From Cordia subcordata (Eukaryota > Streptophyta > Magnoliopsida > Boraginales > Cordiaceae): a stretch of DNA of 64,000 nt. The translations under genes were made by a program, and so were the position numbers. The stretch covers positions 3,242,501 through 3,306,500 of the forward strand of contig JAPTOF010000012.1 in assembly GCA_028554755.1 (NCBI GenBank), in the 5' to 3' direction. Each line of letters starts with the position of its first letter. Within the stretch, counting starts at the first letter, position 1. This document shows, in pieces, positions 33,884-43,846 of this stretch. Under the pieces are notes generated by a model. That model was not told the DNA's origin. It saw only the letters and a program-made list of their open reading frames with translations, and made no database searches.

Positions 33884-34183
33884 TTGACAACCATGCATCC
33901 TCATAACGAGGGGGCGATCGGATTGAGAAAGGTACCTATATACCAGCCTTTATGTTGGGTGTATGTCGTAGCTAAAAGTCATTTACATATTATTATTGAT
34001 GATAAAATGCATCGTGGAATTTCTGGTCGTCGACCGATTCCCTTGTTTCACTATAAGAACATGAAATGCACCATCAAAGCCAGCGAGTATGATAACTACA
34101 TACATACATACATATCATGCCCAACGTTAGGCAATTTTCAGGGGAGCTCGTATCGAAGAACTGAAGTTTCCAAGCTCTTATAA
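33884..34183 (+). other. Open reading frame shared with the OMT2 unit, unidentified
   Basis: A 99-codon frame aligned with 24917-25282. It retains IGLRKVPIYQPLCWVYVV and MHRGISGRR but differs at the C-terminus after a short insertion (ACATACATACAT). Function unknown; possibly not a gene. Confidence 0.2.
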
Positions 34184-34230
34184 TAACCTTTTACTTTTAA
34201 ATATCATGAATTTTTATATTAAATAAAATA

Positions 34231-34836
34231 TAAATGGTATATTATCTCCTGTAGTCTGGCATAAGTGCATAATACCCCCTGAAGTCTCAAAACTATCTGA
34301 TTACCCCCTCGAACTTTTTAAACTTGTGCTCACTACTCCCCTGCCGTCTGTTTTTGGTTTGTTTTGATGGGAATTGAATTTTACGCACATGTGTGGCGTT
34401 TTTCATAATATATATATACATATATATATACATATATATATATATACATATATATATATACATATATATATATGTATATATAAACTAAATATTTTGGACC
34501 ATTTAAACCCTTACGCTTTTTATAAAAATGCTTAACTCATTCACTTTCTAAAAACTCAAGGGAGGTAATTTTGAGACTTCATGGGGTTATTGCGCACTTA
34601 TGCCAGACTACAAAGGGGTAATATGCCATTTACTCTATATATTATATAATGAAAAACGCAACACACACGCAACACACTCGCGTAGACTCTAACTCCCGTC
34701 AAAACTAACCAAAAACAGATGGCGGGCGTAATTTGCACACATTTAAGAAGTTCGTGGGGGTAATCATATAATTTTGAGACTTCAGGGGGTATTGCGCATT
34801 TATGCCAAACTATAGGGGGTAATATGCCATTTACTC
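34231..34836. mobile_element. Long inverted-repeat element with two right ends
   Basis: Left end reads TAAATGGTATATTATCTCC..., then GGCATAAGTGCATAATACCC and CTGAAGTCTCAAAA. The right side has the inverse twice, ending TATGCCATTTACTC at about 34635 and again at 34836. An (AT)n tract lies at about 34408-34482. The OMT2 unit lacks the insert. No ORF; the ends resemble non-autonomous DNA transposons, but I could not fix the target duplication. Confidence 0.55.
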
Positions 34837-35120
34837 ATACTTTTAATAAACCGAGTAGACACGCTAGTATATGGTGAAAGATTTTGGAGCTTAATTAACA
34901 AAAAAAAAAAAAAGAGTCTACTATTTGCGGGTTGGATTTAGAATATCTTATTACTGAAAATTTAGTTCTTAGAGATAAGAGCCATTGAGATCTTGTCAAA
35001 CTCAAAGAAATTATACAGCAACTTCACAAGTACTGAAATACGGTCAGGTTGTTATCATACATTAGCAAAAGTCCAGCCAATTCGAAGGACCAGAGCAACA
35101 TTATATTTCGTGCTATAGTA

Positions 35121-35129
35121 GTGTCGTGT
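35121..35129. repeat. 9-bp target duplication of the MULE, left
   Basis: GTGTCGTGT directly left of the element, identical to 42768-42776. Confidence 0.9.
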
Positions 35130-35265
35130 GGAGTTTTTTTTACAAATAACAAAAATTAAATAATAAATTTAAAAAATAGCCTTGTTTTTGGTCGGGTTTC
35201 AAAAATAGCACTTTCGATTTTTCAATAAACGAAATCGAGTATTCAAAAAACAAAAACGTGGGAAA
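35130..35265. repeat. Left terminal inverted repeat of the MULE
   Basis: About 135 bp, matching the complement of the right end with only scattered differences (AAATAGCC, AAAAATAGCACTTTCG, TCAATAAACGAAATCGAG all shared). Confidence 0.88.
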
Positions 35266-35280
35266 TTGGCCCCACCCATT

Positions 35281-35530
35281 TTTCGGCTATTCAATAGCCG
35301 AAATCGGGTATTGAAAAACAAAAAAAATTTTCGGCTATTGAATAGCCGAAAAATGGTGTGGAATATATTCTCCTGGCAACATGGCAGATTCTTGGTTTTT
35401 GAACAGCAAATTTCGGCTATTGAATAGCCGAAAGTTTGTGCCGTCATCCTTACTTCCCATCAATCAATACGTGACTGACAAAGTGGCAGCCATATTCGTT
35501 TATTGAATAGCCGAAATCTATATTTCGGAT
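35281..35530. repeat. Subterminal palindromes (TTTCGGCTATT / AATAGCCGAAA)
   Basis: Three near-perfect 23-bp palindromes at 35281-35303, 35330-35352 and 35411-35433, each made of half-sites TTTCGGCTATT and AATAGCCGAAA around a central base. A partial one lies near 35498-35530. Related, more decayed copies lie inside the right end near 42500-42535 and 42583-42607. They may be transposase-binding sites (inference). Confidence 0.75.
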
Positions 35531-35693
35531 ATTCAACTAACTAACTTAGCATGACGAATGGCAAATAAACCCCCTCCTCCTTCCCGTTGCTTGCACACAT
35601 CGCTTCGTTTTTTTTCCTGAGCATATCACTAGCAAAAAAACATTTGGTTATTTGTAAACCACCCAATTTTTCGTGGCAAATCCTAAAAATAAT

Positions 35694-38290
35694 ATGAATC
35701 CAGACGCAGTAACCGTTATTTTACATTATGGAGGCTAAAAAATCAATGGCCCTTTCGGCGTACAGTACGAGACTGTAAAGCCAAGGCACAAAGTCAAAAT
35801 AACAGAAGAAACGTCATACGATGAGTTCGTTTACAGTGTTTATGAGAAGCTCAATTTGCGTTACGGCATAGACAGAGTTGTGTTGCATCATCGTTTTCAA
35901 TCAGCACTCATCAACTCCTAATATCCGTATTTCAGCGTTAGTGCAGTCAGTTCCGATAAAGAGCTGCGGGACATGTACGAGATTGCTTGTCATCCTAATT
36001 ACATGTGCACGACAGATGTTTATGTGGACGTAGACACGGATGACGTGTACATTCCCCAGACAGTCAGAGGTACTCCTTATGACGAGGGTGTTCCCGATCT
36101 AAATGGAAATTTTACATGTTACCAAGACGAAGGCGACGACATGGCGACGACCGTGCCGGAGTCTTCCAACTTAAACGTGACTCCTCGGGAAATAAATAAT
36201 GTGGTTGGGACATCACATGCTGGAGGCTCGAATGCGATGTTAGACTTGAATGTGGACACATTTCAATCCGAGCCCGAAGAAGATGACGAGGATGTGGAGT
36301 TGAACCAATAAAATGCATGGTACGATGATGATGAATACAATGAATATACAAACTCTAACATAGAAGGTGGTCCGAGCAGTGGTGGAGTACCTACGGTGGA
36401 GGAGCTGGATAATGTTGAGTTACAAACTGCTATGCAAGAGTACTATATGGATAGCATGGATATACCAGCAAGCAAGCCCGTTTGGAACCCAGATAATAAG
36501 GAACTTGCATTGGGCATAGTTTTTCCTACCAAAAAAGATGTGCAGCAGGCCGTACAGATGTACGCAGTTAGCATACAAAGAGAGTACTCAGTCGACCGGT
36601 CCACACCGAGCTTGTACGTCGCTTCTTGCAAGAGTAGCAGGTGCAATAATCCATGTAGATGGTACTTGGGTGCCACTAAAAAATCCACGCACCGACAATT
36701 CGAGATTACAAAGTACTGCAGGGTACACAACTACCTAGCTCATAACAGATGGTGTGGGCATAGAAATCTTACCACTGATTTGGTCAGATTTATGGTAAGA
36801 CATTTTGTAAAACATACACATGATTTCCAAGTTGGTTTTGTTCGAGCTCACGTTAAGGAAGCACTCCAGGCTGATATATCTTACGGGAAGGCATGGCGTG
36901 GGCGAAATAAGGCGATCGAACTTGTATATGGCGATTGGCACACCTCATATCAATCCCTTCCACAATTCTTTAAAGCTTTGAAGAGAAAGAATCCGCGGAC
37001 GATTGCAACTTATAAGTTCTTTCCGGGTTCGACGGTAGAGTACAAAATTTTCGACTATATTTTCTGGGCTTTTACATCGTGCATCGCAGCATGGAAGCAT
37101 TGTCGACCTGTGATGACGCTCGATGGTACCCACTTACGAGGCCCATACAAGGGTCATCTTCTTACGTCACTGACGACAGATGCAACAGGAAAAGTTTTAC
37201 CGTTGGCATTTGCCATAGTTGATGTTGAGACAACAGATAGTTGGGCATGGTTCTTAGGGCTCGTGCGACATCATTTTCTCCATGATATGGAAGAGGTTTG
37301 TTTAATATCTAATCGTCACCCAAGGATACTTGCTGTTGTGGAAAATATCTCGTCAGTCGGGCATTTACATGTAAAACATCGTATTTGCCTTCGCCATCTG
37401 AAAAGCAACGTGATGAAGCATTGTCGAAACTAGTACGTCAAAGACTTGTGTTGGGTAGCTGGAAAAGAACATCAAGTTCGCAAGCATAATGCAATCATGC
37501 AAAAATTCTTGAAGTTGACCCCACACCTGACAGTGTTGGGAGGAAGGCGTATGAATATTTATCTGAAATCGACAAGGAACTTTGGACCCTTTCTTCAGAT
37601 GGAGGGGCCTATTGGGGTTTGCTGACGACGAACAGTGTCGAATGTTTTAATGTTGTTCTTGTTAGTGCAAGATGCATACCGATAACTGCATTAGTCAGTC
37701 ACACTTTCATAAAATTGGTGGAATACTTCTACAATCGATCCATAAATGCTAGCTATTTGGTTGGACAACAAACGTTGCTTTCAAGTAAAACAAGGGAACT
37801 TTTTGAGAAGTGGGAGTCTCATTCACGCCGTCACTGTATTTTAAATTTCCACTTCCCAACTTGTAGGGCACAGGTCGGGCGTTTACCGGCGTCATTCACT
37901 GAAAGACCTCCAACACAAGTTGTGAGATTCAACTAGAAGACATGTACTTATGGTAAATGGACAGCGTATCATGTGTCGTGTTCCCATGCACAGGCATTAG
38001 CACGTTATCTAAACAAACCAATCGATGGGTTAATACTAGAGGAATATACGGTGGCAGCGTACATTGCAACATACTCAATGCCGTTCGAGCCTTTGGGACA
38101 TGAGGATTACTGGCTATCAGCACCCACATGGCAACTAGTGCCCAATCCAGCACGATTGCTCCAAAAAAGGAGAGGTAGACTAGGTGGTAGATGTATCCCC
38201 AACAAAATGGACCAGTCAGATCAAGTTGGTCAGAGAAGGTGTTCGAATTGTCATCAAGCAGGGCACAACCGTTTAAACTGTATAAGGTGA
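35694..38290 (+). pseudogene. MULE transposase (MuDR type), broken
   Basis: Likely start ATG 35694. One frame runs to about 37510 with stops near 35736, 35919, 36309 and 37431, then shifts frame to 38290. Order: MuDR N-terminal region (VKPRHKVKITEE, YGIDRVVL), acidic linker, DNA-binding domain (ELALGIVFPTKKDVQQAV, then CKSSRCNNPCRWYL), MULE domain with the first catalytic Asp in MTLDGTHLRGPYKGHLL and ADATGKVLPLAFAIV-like TDATGKVLPLAFAIVDVE, TTNSVECFN, a SWIM-like CTYGKW...CSHAQALA, and a C-terminal CCHC knuckle CSNCHQAGHNRLNC. The second catalytic Asp (family LISDRH) reads LISNRH, and a SWIM Cys is Tyr. Confidence 0.9.
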
Positions 38291-38689
38291 TTGAACCTGT
38301 GTTATTATGTCATATTTTTTAACCTGTGTTATTCATCGGTGATTAAACCATTGCTATTTTGTAATGTTCGTTGGTGATTGAACCTTTGTTGTTATGTCAT
38401 ATTCATCGGTGATTGAATCTCTGTTATGATGGCATATTAACCAGCTTTTGAACATTTGATATTATGTAAAACGATAAGACATGATAATAAGAAAAAAAGA
38501 AATAAATAATAACAAAAGTGCATCTCAATGACATGTACATATACACTCAAAACCACCCACCGATACCTAAGCCCTACGATGTCCGGTGCCACAATCTCAA
38601 GGGTGTCCCTTCTTCTCTTGTGGGGGCTGTCGCCTGCTCGGACCCTGATCGCGCGGGGGCTTCCTCTTCCGCGGTCCCTACTCAGCCTA
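38291..38689. other. Spacer between the convergent MULE genes
   Basis: Includes repeated GTGATTGAACC/TGTTATTATGTCATATT phrases (38285-38460), three to four loose copies. No ORF of its own. Confidence 0.4.
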
Positions 38690-41047
38690 GAATGGTCCAT
38701 GATGCTCGACCTGCGGAGGGTCTGGCTGGACTGCGAGTGTCCGGCCGACTCGCCGCCTATCCTCGCCGGGCCGTATGGTCGGGCTCGCCGCGTTGGGTCG
38801 CACTCGGTGGTCGCGACCGTTGAGTTTCAACTTGTAGGTCGTCATGAAGATAATCCTCAACTCGCAATGTATCATCAGGGGGTTGCCCAATCCCCTGCAG
38901 ACCAGATCCACTACCAGGTTGAGTAGGTCGGATAGGCACGAATGGGGTCGTCATGAACGAGAAGAAGGGCTGGCTGCCTGAACCGTAATGGAAGGACCCA
39001 GACGACCCCCCAACGCCCTGTCTAGACGAAGATGGCTGCGCTGAATGAGCGGAGGGGCTGGGGGTGGCCTGAGTAGGCTGTGTGAAGAACGGGGACAGCT
39101 GCGTGGGCTGACCCATCCAATATACTGGGATATTCCACTGCATCAGCAGGTAACGCCATGTGGGCATGGGCTGTGGCAGTGTCGGCTGTGATGAAGTTGG
39201 GATATGCGGCTGCGCTGGCGGCTGGGCATCGAAGTATGTAGAGGTACCGAGCACATGCTGGTACTATGCCTGTGTCAATGTCTGTTGCATCTGGCCGAGT
39301 ACACAATGCATCTCTGGCCAGAAGCTCGCAGAAGAAAATGTACCATGCGCATGCTGCTGGTACCCGCGATGTAGGTGGTGATACACGGTACCCATGGTAC
39401 TAGCCTACACACAGAGCACATTATTATTACACTACATAATATTTACATCCTCGTTATTACAAAATCCATGATGACGTTGTTATACTCTACTTACCAAGCG
39501 ATCCATGTCCCGGGACTGTGTCTGGTAGCCAGTATGCATCTGCTCCGACAACGACTGACCGATGACGGTGATTGAGTGACGCCAGTACCACTGCATATAC
39601 TGAGACAGTGGGACTACATTTGCGCTCTCTTCGGCGATCACCCTTCGCTGCTGATCCCAGAGACCACGCAACCGACCTAACTCAATAGGATCCTTTATTT
39701 TCTCTTTTCCTCATATGTGGTCCATTGTCGTCAATGGCAACGGTGCGTCTGGGATCGACTGGCGCAAACCAAACTACCTCAAAACCTTGTCGGGTCTGTG
39801 ATACTCAACCATCCGTCCCAAGAGCAGTGGGACACATGCTCTTCACCATTCAGACCCTTCCGTGCAATACAGTGGCAGCTGGTCCATGGTGCTCATGTAC
39901 GGCTCCCAATCAAACTGTGATGCCAATATTGTTGCCCAAATAAGTTAAATAGTTATTAAGTTAAAGAGCATATGTAATATGCAGTTATACATCTTAATAT
40001 GCTTATCACACCTGATCCGGCTGCATCTTGTCCAATGCATCGCGAATCACCAACAAACCGCCGTTAGCAGTATCTCGAAACTTCTTTAGCTGTTGATATA
40101 TGGCACCACGGGGCTTCCCCGGTAACCTAACCCAATTACCCTCAGCCGGGTGTGATCGCCGCGCTTGCCATGCTGGCGGCGGATAGAGTCTGGGCCTAAA
40201 AATGTCAAACCTATCGAACAGCCACCACTGCACGTAAACCAATACGTTAGTAACATTGCTATTCATAGAAATTTTATAGATACAGTATGGAATATATATG
40301 ATACCTGCATCAAACTAAAGCCGCTGCATAAATTCACTCTATCACTGTATGCACATAGATCCAATTGATGATAGATGGATGTAAGTGCTGCAGCGCCCCA
40401 ATTCAACTGTCTAATATTTCTAAAAGCGTGCAGCTCAGACAACCAGTTCATGTCTCCCAGGTTACACTGGTGTCAGCGAACAGATGGCAGTTCAAGAAGG
40501 AGAATATCCACAAACGGGCACATTGCTGAGCCTGCTCCTGGGTGTACTCCTCTAGACGCGTCGATGTGTATACATGTCTCAACTCATGCAAGTTCACCTT
40601 GCCGGTTCTCGCATTAATGGCGTCCGGAGGAAGTGCTGCCCCACATATATCATGGAATAGCTGCTGCCACTCGACAATTGTGCGTCGCGCCTTACCGATC
40701 TCCGGCATAAGCGCACCCTGTACGGGTAAACCCCATAAAACAGCTACGTCCTGCAATGTGATGGTGGCCTCACCACAAGTGAGGTGGAATGTGTGCGTCT
40801 CTCCACAAGTGAGGGTAGTAAACATAGGATAATAAAACTATTGCCCACCGGCTGCATAGCACCCATAAAATCCTGCAATCGCCAGTGCTTCCTGAACACG
40901 AGGATGCTCAGACTCGTCATATAGATGCTTATCGCATCTGGGTACTCGGACCTCCCTCATATATGTGCTGCTCGTCATCAGATGAGTCCTGTGCTAAGCA
41001 TAGTGAACGAGAAGGGATGTATCCTCCGGTACTGGTCTCTGGGCCAT
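38690..41047 (-). pseudogene. Plant mobile domain (PMD) gene inside the MULE, broken
   Basis: Starts at ATG 41047-41045 (MAQRPVPEDTSLL). The PMD core follows: HPRVQEALAIAGFYGCY, HTFHLTCGEATITLQDVAVLWGLPV, IVEWQQLFHDICG, HELRHVYTSTRLEEYTQEQAQQCARLWIF, then GAAALTSIYHQLDLCAYS. Probable introns follow ATGCAG (GTATCA donor near 40306; acceptor GTGCAG before TGGTGGCTGTTC near 40234), GGATCAG (near 40012) and CGCTTG (near 39496). Later exons give DRFDIFRPRLYPP, FDWEPYMSTMDQLPLYCTEG and a P/Q/S-rich C-terminus. Stops (TAG, TGA) and a frameshift near 40448 inactivate it. PMD proteins are known both as host silencing factors and as TE cargo; the element-borne copy's role is unknown. Confidence 0.85.
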
Positions 41048-41086
41048 AGCGTCACCTATAAATAATAAATGAATTGATTAGTAAAT

Positions 41087-41149
41087 ATGTTAATAAAAAT
41101 TATTATGATAATAATCATAATAATACTCAAAATAATAATAACAATAATA

Positions 41150-41201
<52 letters not shown>

Positions 41202-41753
41202 TAACAATAATAAAACTAATAATAATAATAATAACAACAGTGAGAATGAGAATAAGAATAAAAAAAACTAATAATAAAACTAATAATAAAGCTAATACCA
41301 ATAAAAATAATAATAAAACTACTACTACTGATAATAATAATAATAGGAAGAAAGAAGACAACTACTAAGACTACTACTATTACTACTAGTACTACTACTG
41401 CTACTACTCAAAATAATAATAAAACAAATAATACAAATGACAACAATAACAATAATAATAATAATAACACTAAAAAGAAGAATAATAAAAGATATTTTAA
41501 TAAAAATGATAATAATACCAATAATGTTAATAAAATAATAATAATTCCAATAATAATAACAAAATAATAATAATAATAATAATAATAAAACTGATAATAA
41601 TTATAGTAATAGCAATAATAAGAATAAGAATAATAATAACAATAATAATAAAACTAATAATTGTAATAATAATAATATTAATAATAGTAGTACCAACAAT
41701 AATGATAAAACTAATAATAATAACAATCAGAATAATAAAAAGATTAAAAAAAC

Positions 41754-41825
<72 letters not shown>

Positions 41826-42060
41826 TGATGATGATGATGATGATAAAACTAATAATAATAACAATAAGAATAAGAATATGAATAAAAAAACATTAATAAT
41901 AATAATAATACCAATAATAATGATAAAACTCATAATAAAAATAAAATAATAATAATAATAATAATAATACAAATAATAATGATAAAACTAGTAATAATAA
42001 TAATCCAATAATATTAATAATAATAACACTAATAATTAATTACTATTATTATTATCAAAA
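41087..42060. repeat. Long AAT-type trinucleotide microsatellite
   Basis: Nearly 1 kb of imperfect AAT/ATA triplets with blocks of ACT, GAT (GATGATGATGATGAT near 41823) and AAC. Apparent ORFs here (poly-Asn, poly-Ile, poly-Leu) are artefacts of the repeat. It lies between the PMD start and the right end of the MULE. Confidence 0.95.
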
Positions 42061-42631
42061 TTGTTACTATTATTATATTGATAGTAACAATAACAATTTC
42101 AACGTAGTGATTCAAATATCGACATCTTAAACTAAACTACACAACAATAACATCAACAATCATATCGGCAGATGTTTATACGTAACATAAACATGCACAA
42201 CATATATGTACATGCACATCATGAATATATACATAAATACGATACATACAACTGTACATACATCTGAAACATGCATATACATTAAATAACTTGAAGAAAA
42301 CATAAAAAAATAATACTTTAAATCGGTAAAAACTTAAAAAAAACTTACAATAAGAGGCAAAATCCTAGGCTTGAAGCTTTTTGAGTGAGATTTTGAGTTT
42401 TATGGCTAAAAAAACGTGGGGTAAAAGGGAGGGGGGGCGGGGAATTGCTTTGAGATCGAGTGGAGAAGAAGAGTTGGGGGGTATTTATAGCAAAACGTTC
42501 GGTTTTTGAATAGACGATTTCGACTATTCAAAAACAGAAAGAGCGAAAATCGAGGGCATCAACTATTGTGTTGAGAAGAGATTTTTCAGCTATTGAATAG
42601 TCGAAAAATCTTATGTTACGATTACGTGTAT
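42061..42631. other. MULE right arm, non-coding
   Basis: Contains possible upstream DNA of the PMD gene, a G-rich patch (GGGAGGGGGGGCGGGG near 42427-42442), and decayed subterminal palindromes. No ORF. Confidence 0.4.
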
Positions 42632-42767
42632 ATTTTGCATGTTTTCGTTTTTTGAATACTCGATTTCGTTTATTGAAAAACCGAAAGTGCTATTTTTGCA
42701 ATCCAACAAAAAATAAGGCTATTTTTGAAATTTATTATTTAATTTGTGTTATTTGTAAAAAAACTCC
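42632..42767. repeat. Right terminal inverted repeat of the MULE
   Basis: Ends TTTGTAAAAAAACTCC, the inverse of the left end, followed by the 9-bp duplication at 42768-42776. Confidence 0.88.
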
Positions 42768-42776
42768 GTGTCGTGT
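42768..42776. repeat. 9-bp target duplication of the MULE, right
   Basis: GTGTCGTGT, identical to 35121-35129. Confidence 0.9.
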
Positions 42777-43279
42777 TGTCTATGAATTAGTCAGCTTAAT
42801 TTTGAGATTGAAGCCGTGTAACATGAGAAGAATAAGTCTATTTGGTCTACTTTTAGGTATTAAAAAATGGTTTTCGTGAATTAAAAAGTTAAAAGTAATT
42901 TATTTCTTTTATTTTTCAAAGAATTTTTGTATAAAAGTCAAAGTTAAAAAAAAATTGAAAACCAGAAGCTCCAAATTGGAGCCTCGCGAAATTTGTTTTT
43001 GAGAAACTATTTTTATCACGTTTTTCTTCTTTTTTGCTCAATAATACTATTTCACAATTTCAAAAGTCTAAATTAACAAAAAAGAAGCTCAACTTCTAAA
43101 ATTTAAAGTCAACAATCTAACAAGTTTTATTCAACCGTACTTTTATTAAAAAATTTACTATTAAAAGTTCTACAACTTAAAAGTTAAAATTTCACTGCCA
43201 GACAAAACAGGGCCTAAACCTTCCTATTCTTTCAATTTGTTTTGTTGTTTGTTATCATCTATTCGTTTTAAAAAATGGT

Positions 43280-43846
43280 TCGACTATTTGATAACGTCGG
43301 GGAGCAATTTATGTGACTAATCCACCTCCTGGTCCGTACAATCTGCTCAAGATGTAAATTAAATAAGTGAGAGCGTACATGTTGAGATGGTCTCAAGTCT
43401 ACTTGATTTAGGAATACTTTAGCCTAAAGCAAAATAAAGTGACTAAAAATAAGCCACTAAAAATCATGTGACTGCAAGAATTTGCCCTCGGCGTAGAACT
43501 CACATGCAGGCTCTCACACGGTGCATGAATTCCACCGCCGCCATCATGGATATTCTGTTATAAATAGAGCCAAGTTATCGGAACAACACCCAGTAACATG
43601 ACCGAGCTTTATCAGACAAACTCAGAAGTGGTTAATCCTTGTGGAGATCAAGCTGGAGAGCTACTAATTTTTCGCAGGATTTGAACCCAGGACCTCACAC
43701 TTAAACTGAGGTAGTCTCAATCACTTAAACTACCCTCTAATCCCAGTCAAAGAGCTATTTGAGGGTCGAGCTCACGTATGGAACTATTCAATTTCATCTA
43801 TTCCTTCTCATTGAAATTTGCTATTCAATTAAGCATACCAGATAAT
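43280..43846 (+). pseudogene. Inverted, truncated O-methyltransferase relic
   Basis: On the plus strand, opposite to all other copies, lie OMT upstream sequences (GGGGAGCAATTTATGTG, CACCTCCTGG, CAGGCTCTCACA), a TATAAATA box at 43559-43566, and a leader matching copies 2-5. The start codon has become GTG (43628-43630), followed by VNPCGDQAGELL, a break caused by an 85-bp retroposon, then coding equivalent to the LFNFI..FSLK.AVQL.IPD stretch. Homology ends near 43846 (about codon 45). The box lies 62 bp before the start codon, as in the live copies. It is dead: no start, no catalytic region. Confidence 0.85.
43666..43750 (-). mobile_element. Small tRNA-like retroposon inside the OMT relic
   Basis: Flanked by a 9-bp duplication, AGAGCTACT (43657-43665) and AGAGCTATT (43751-43759). 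The minus strand has an A-box-like TAGTTTAAGTGATTGAG and a B-box GGTTCAAATCC, and ends CGAAAAATT. At 85 bp it is about tRNA length, so it is either a SINE head or a retroposed tRNA-like RNA. It splits the OMT codons of the relic. Confidence 0.7.

Larger units (their letters stand above)
35130..42767 (+). mobile_element. Mutator-like element with transposase and plant-mobile-domain gene
   Basis: The 7.6-kb element starts GGAGTTTTTTTTACAAATAA and ends in the inverse, with terminal inverted repeats of about 135 bp (35130-35265 and 42632-42767). It is flanked by a perfect 9-bp duplication GTGTCGTGT, the Mutator hallmark. It carries a broken MULE transposase (plus strand, 35694-38290), an antisense PMD-type gene (38690-41047), subterminal palindromes and nearly 1 kb of AAT microsatellite. 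Both genes have stops or frameshifts, so it is now non-autonomous. Confidence 0.93.

Noticed and set aside
38518..38926. Plus-strand ORFs opposite the PMD C-terminus
   Set aside because: The minus strand carries the P/Q/S-rich PMD tail; the plus-strand frames have no family resemblance.
41056..41972. ORFs rich in Asn, Ile, Leu or Tyr
   Set aside because: Pure products of the AAT microsatellite in different frames.
43666..43750. Possible tRNA gene on the minus strand
   Set aside because: Flanked by a 9-bp duplication inside OMT codons, so it is a retroposed insert; the ends do not pair into an acceptor stem.
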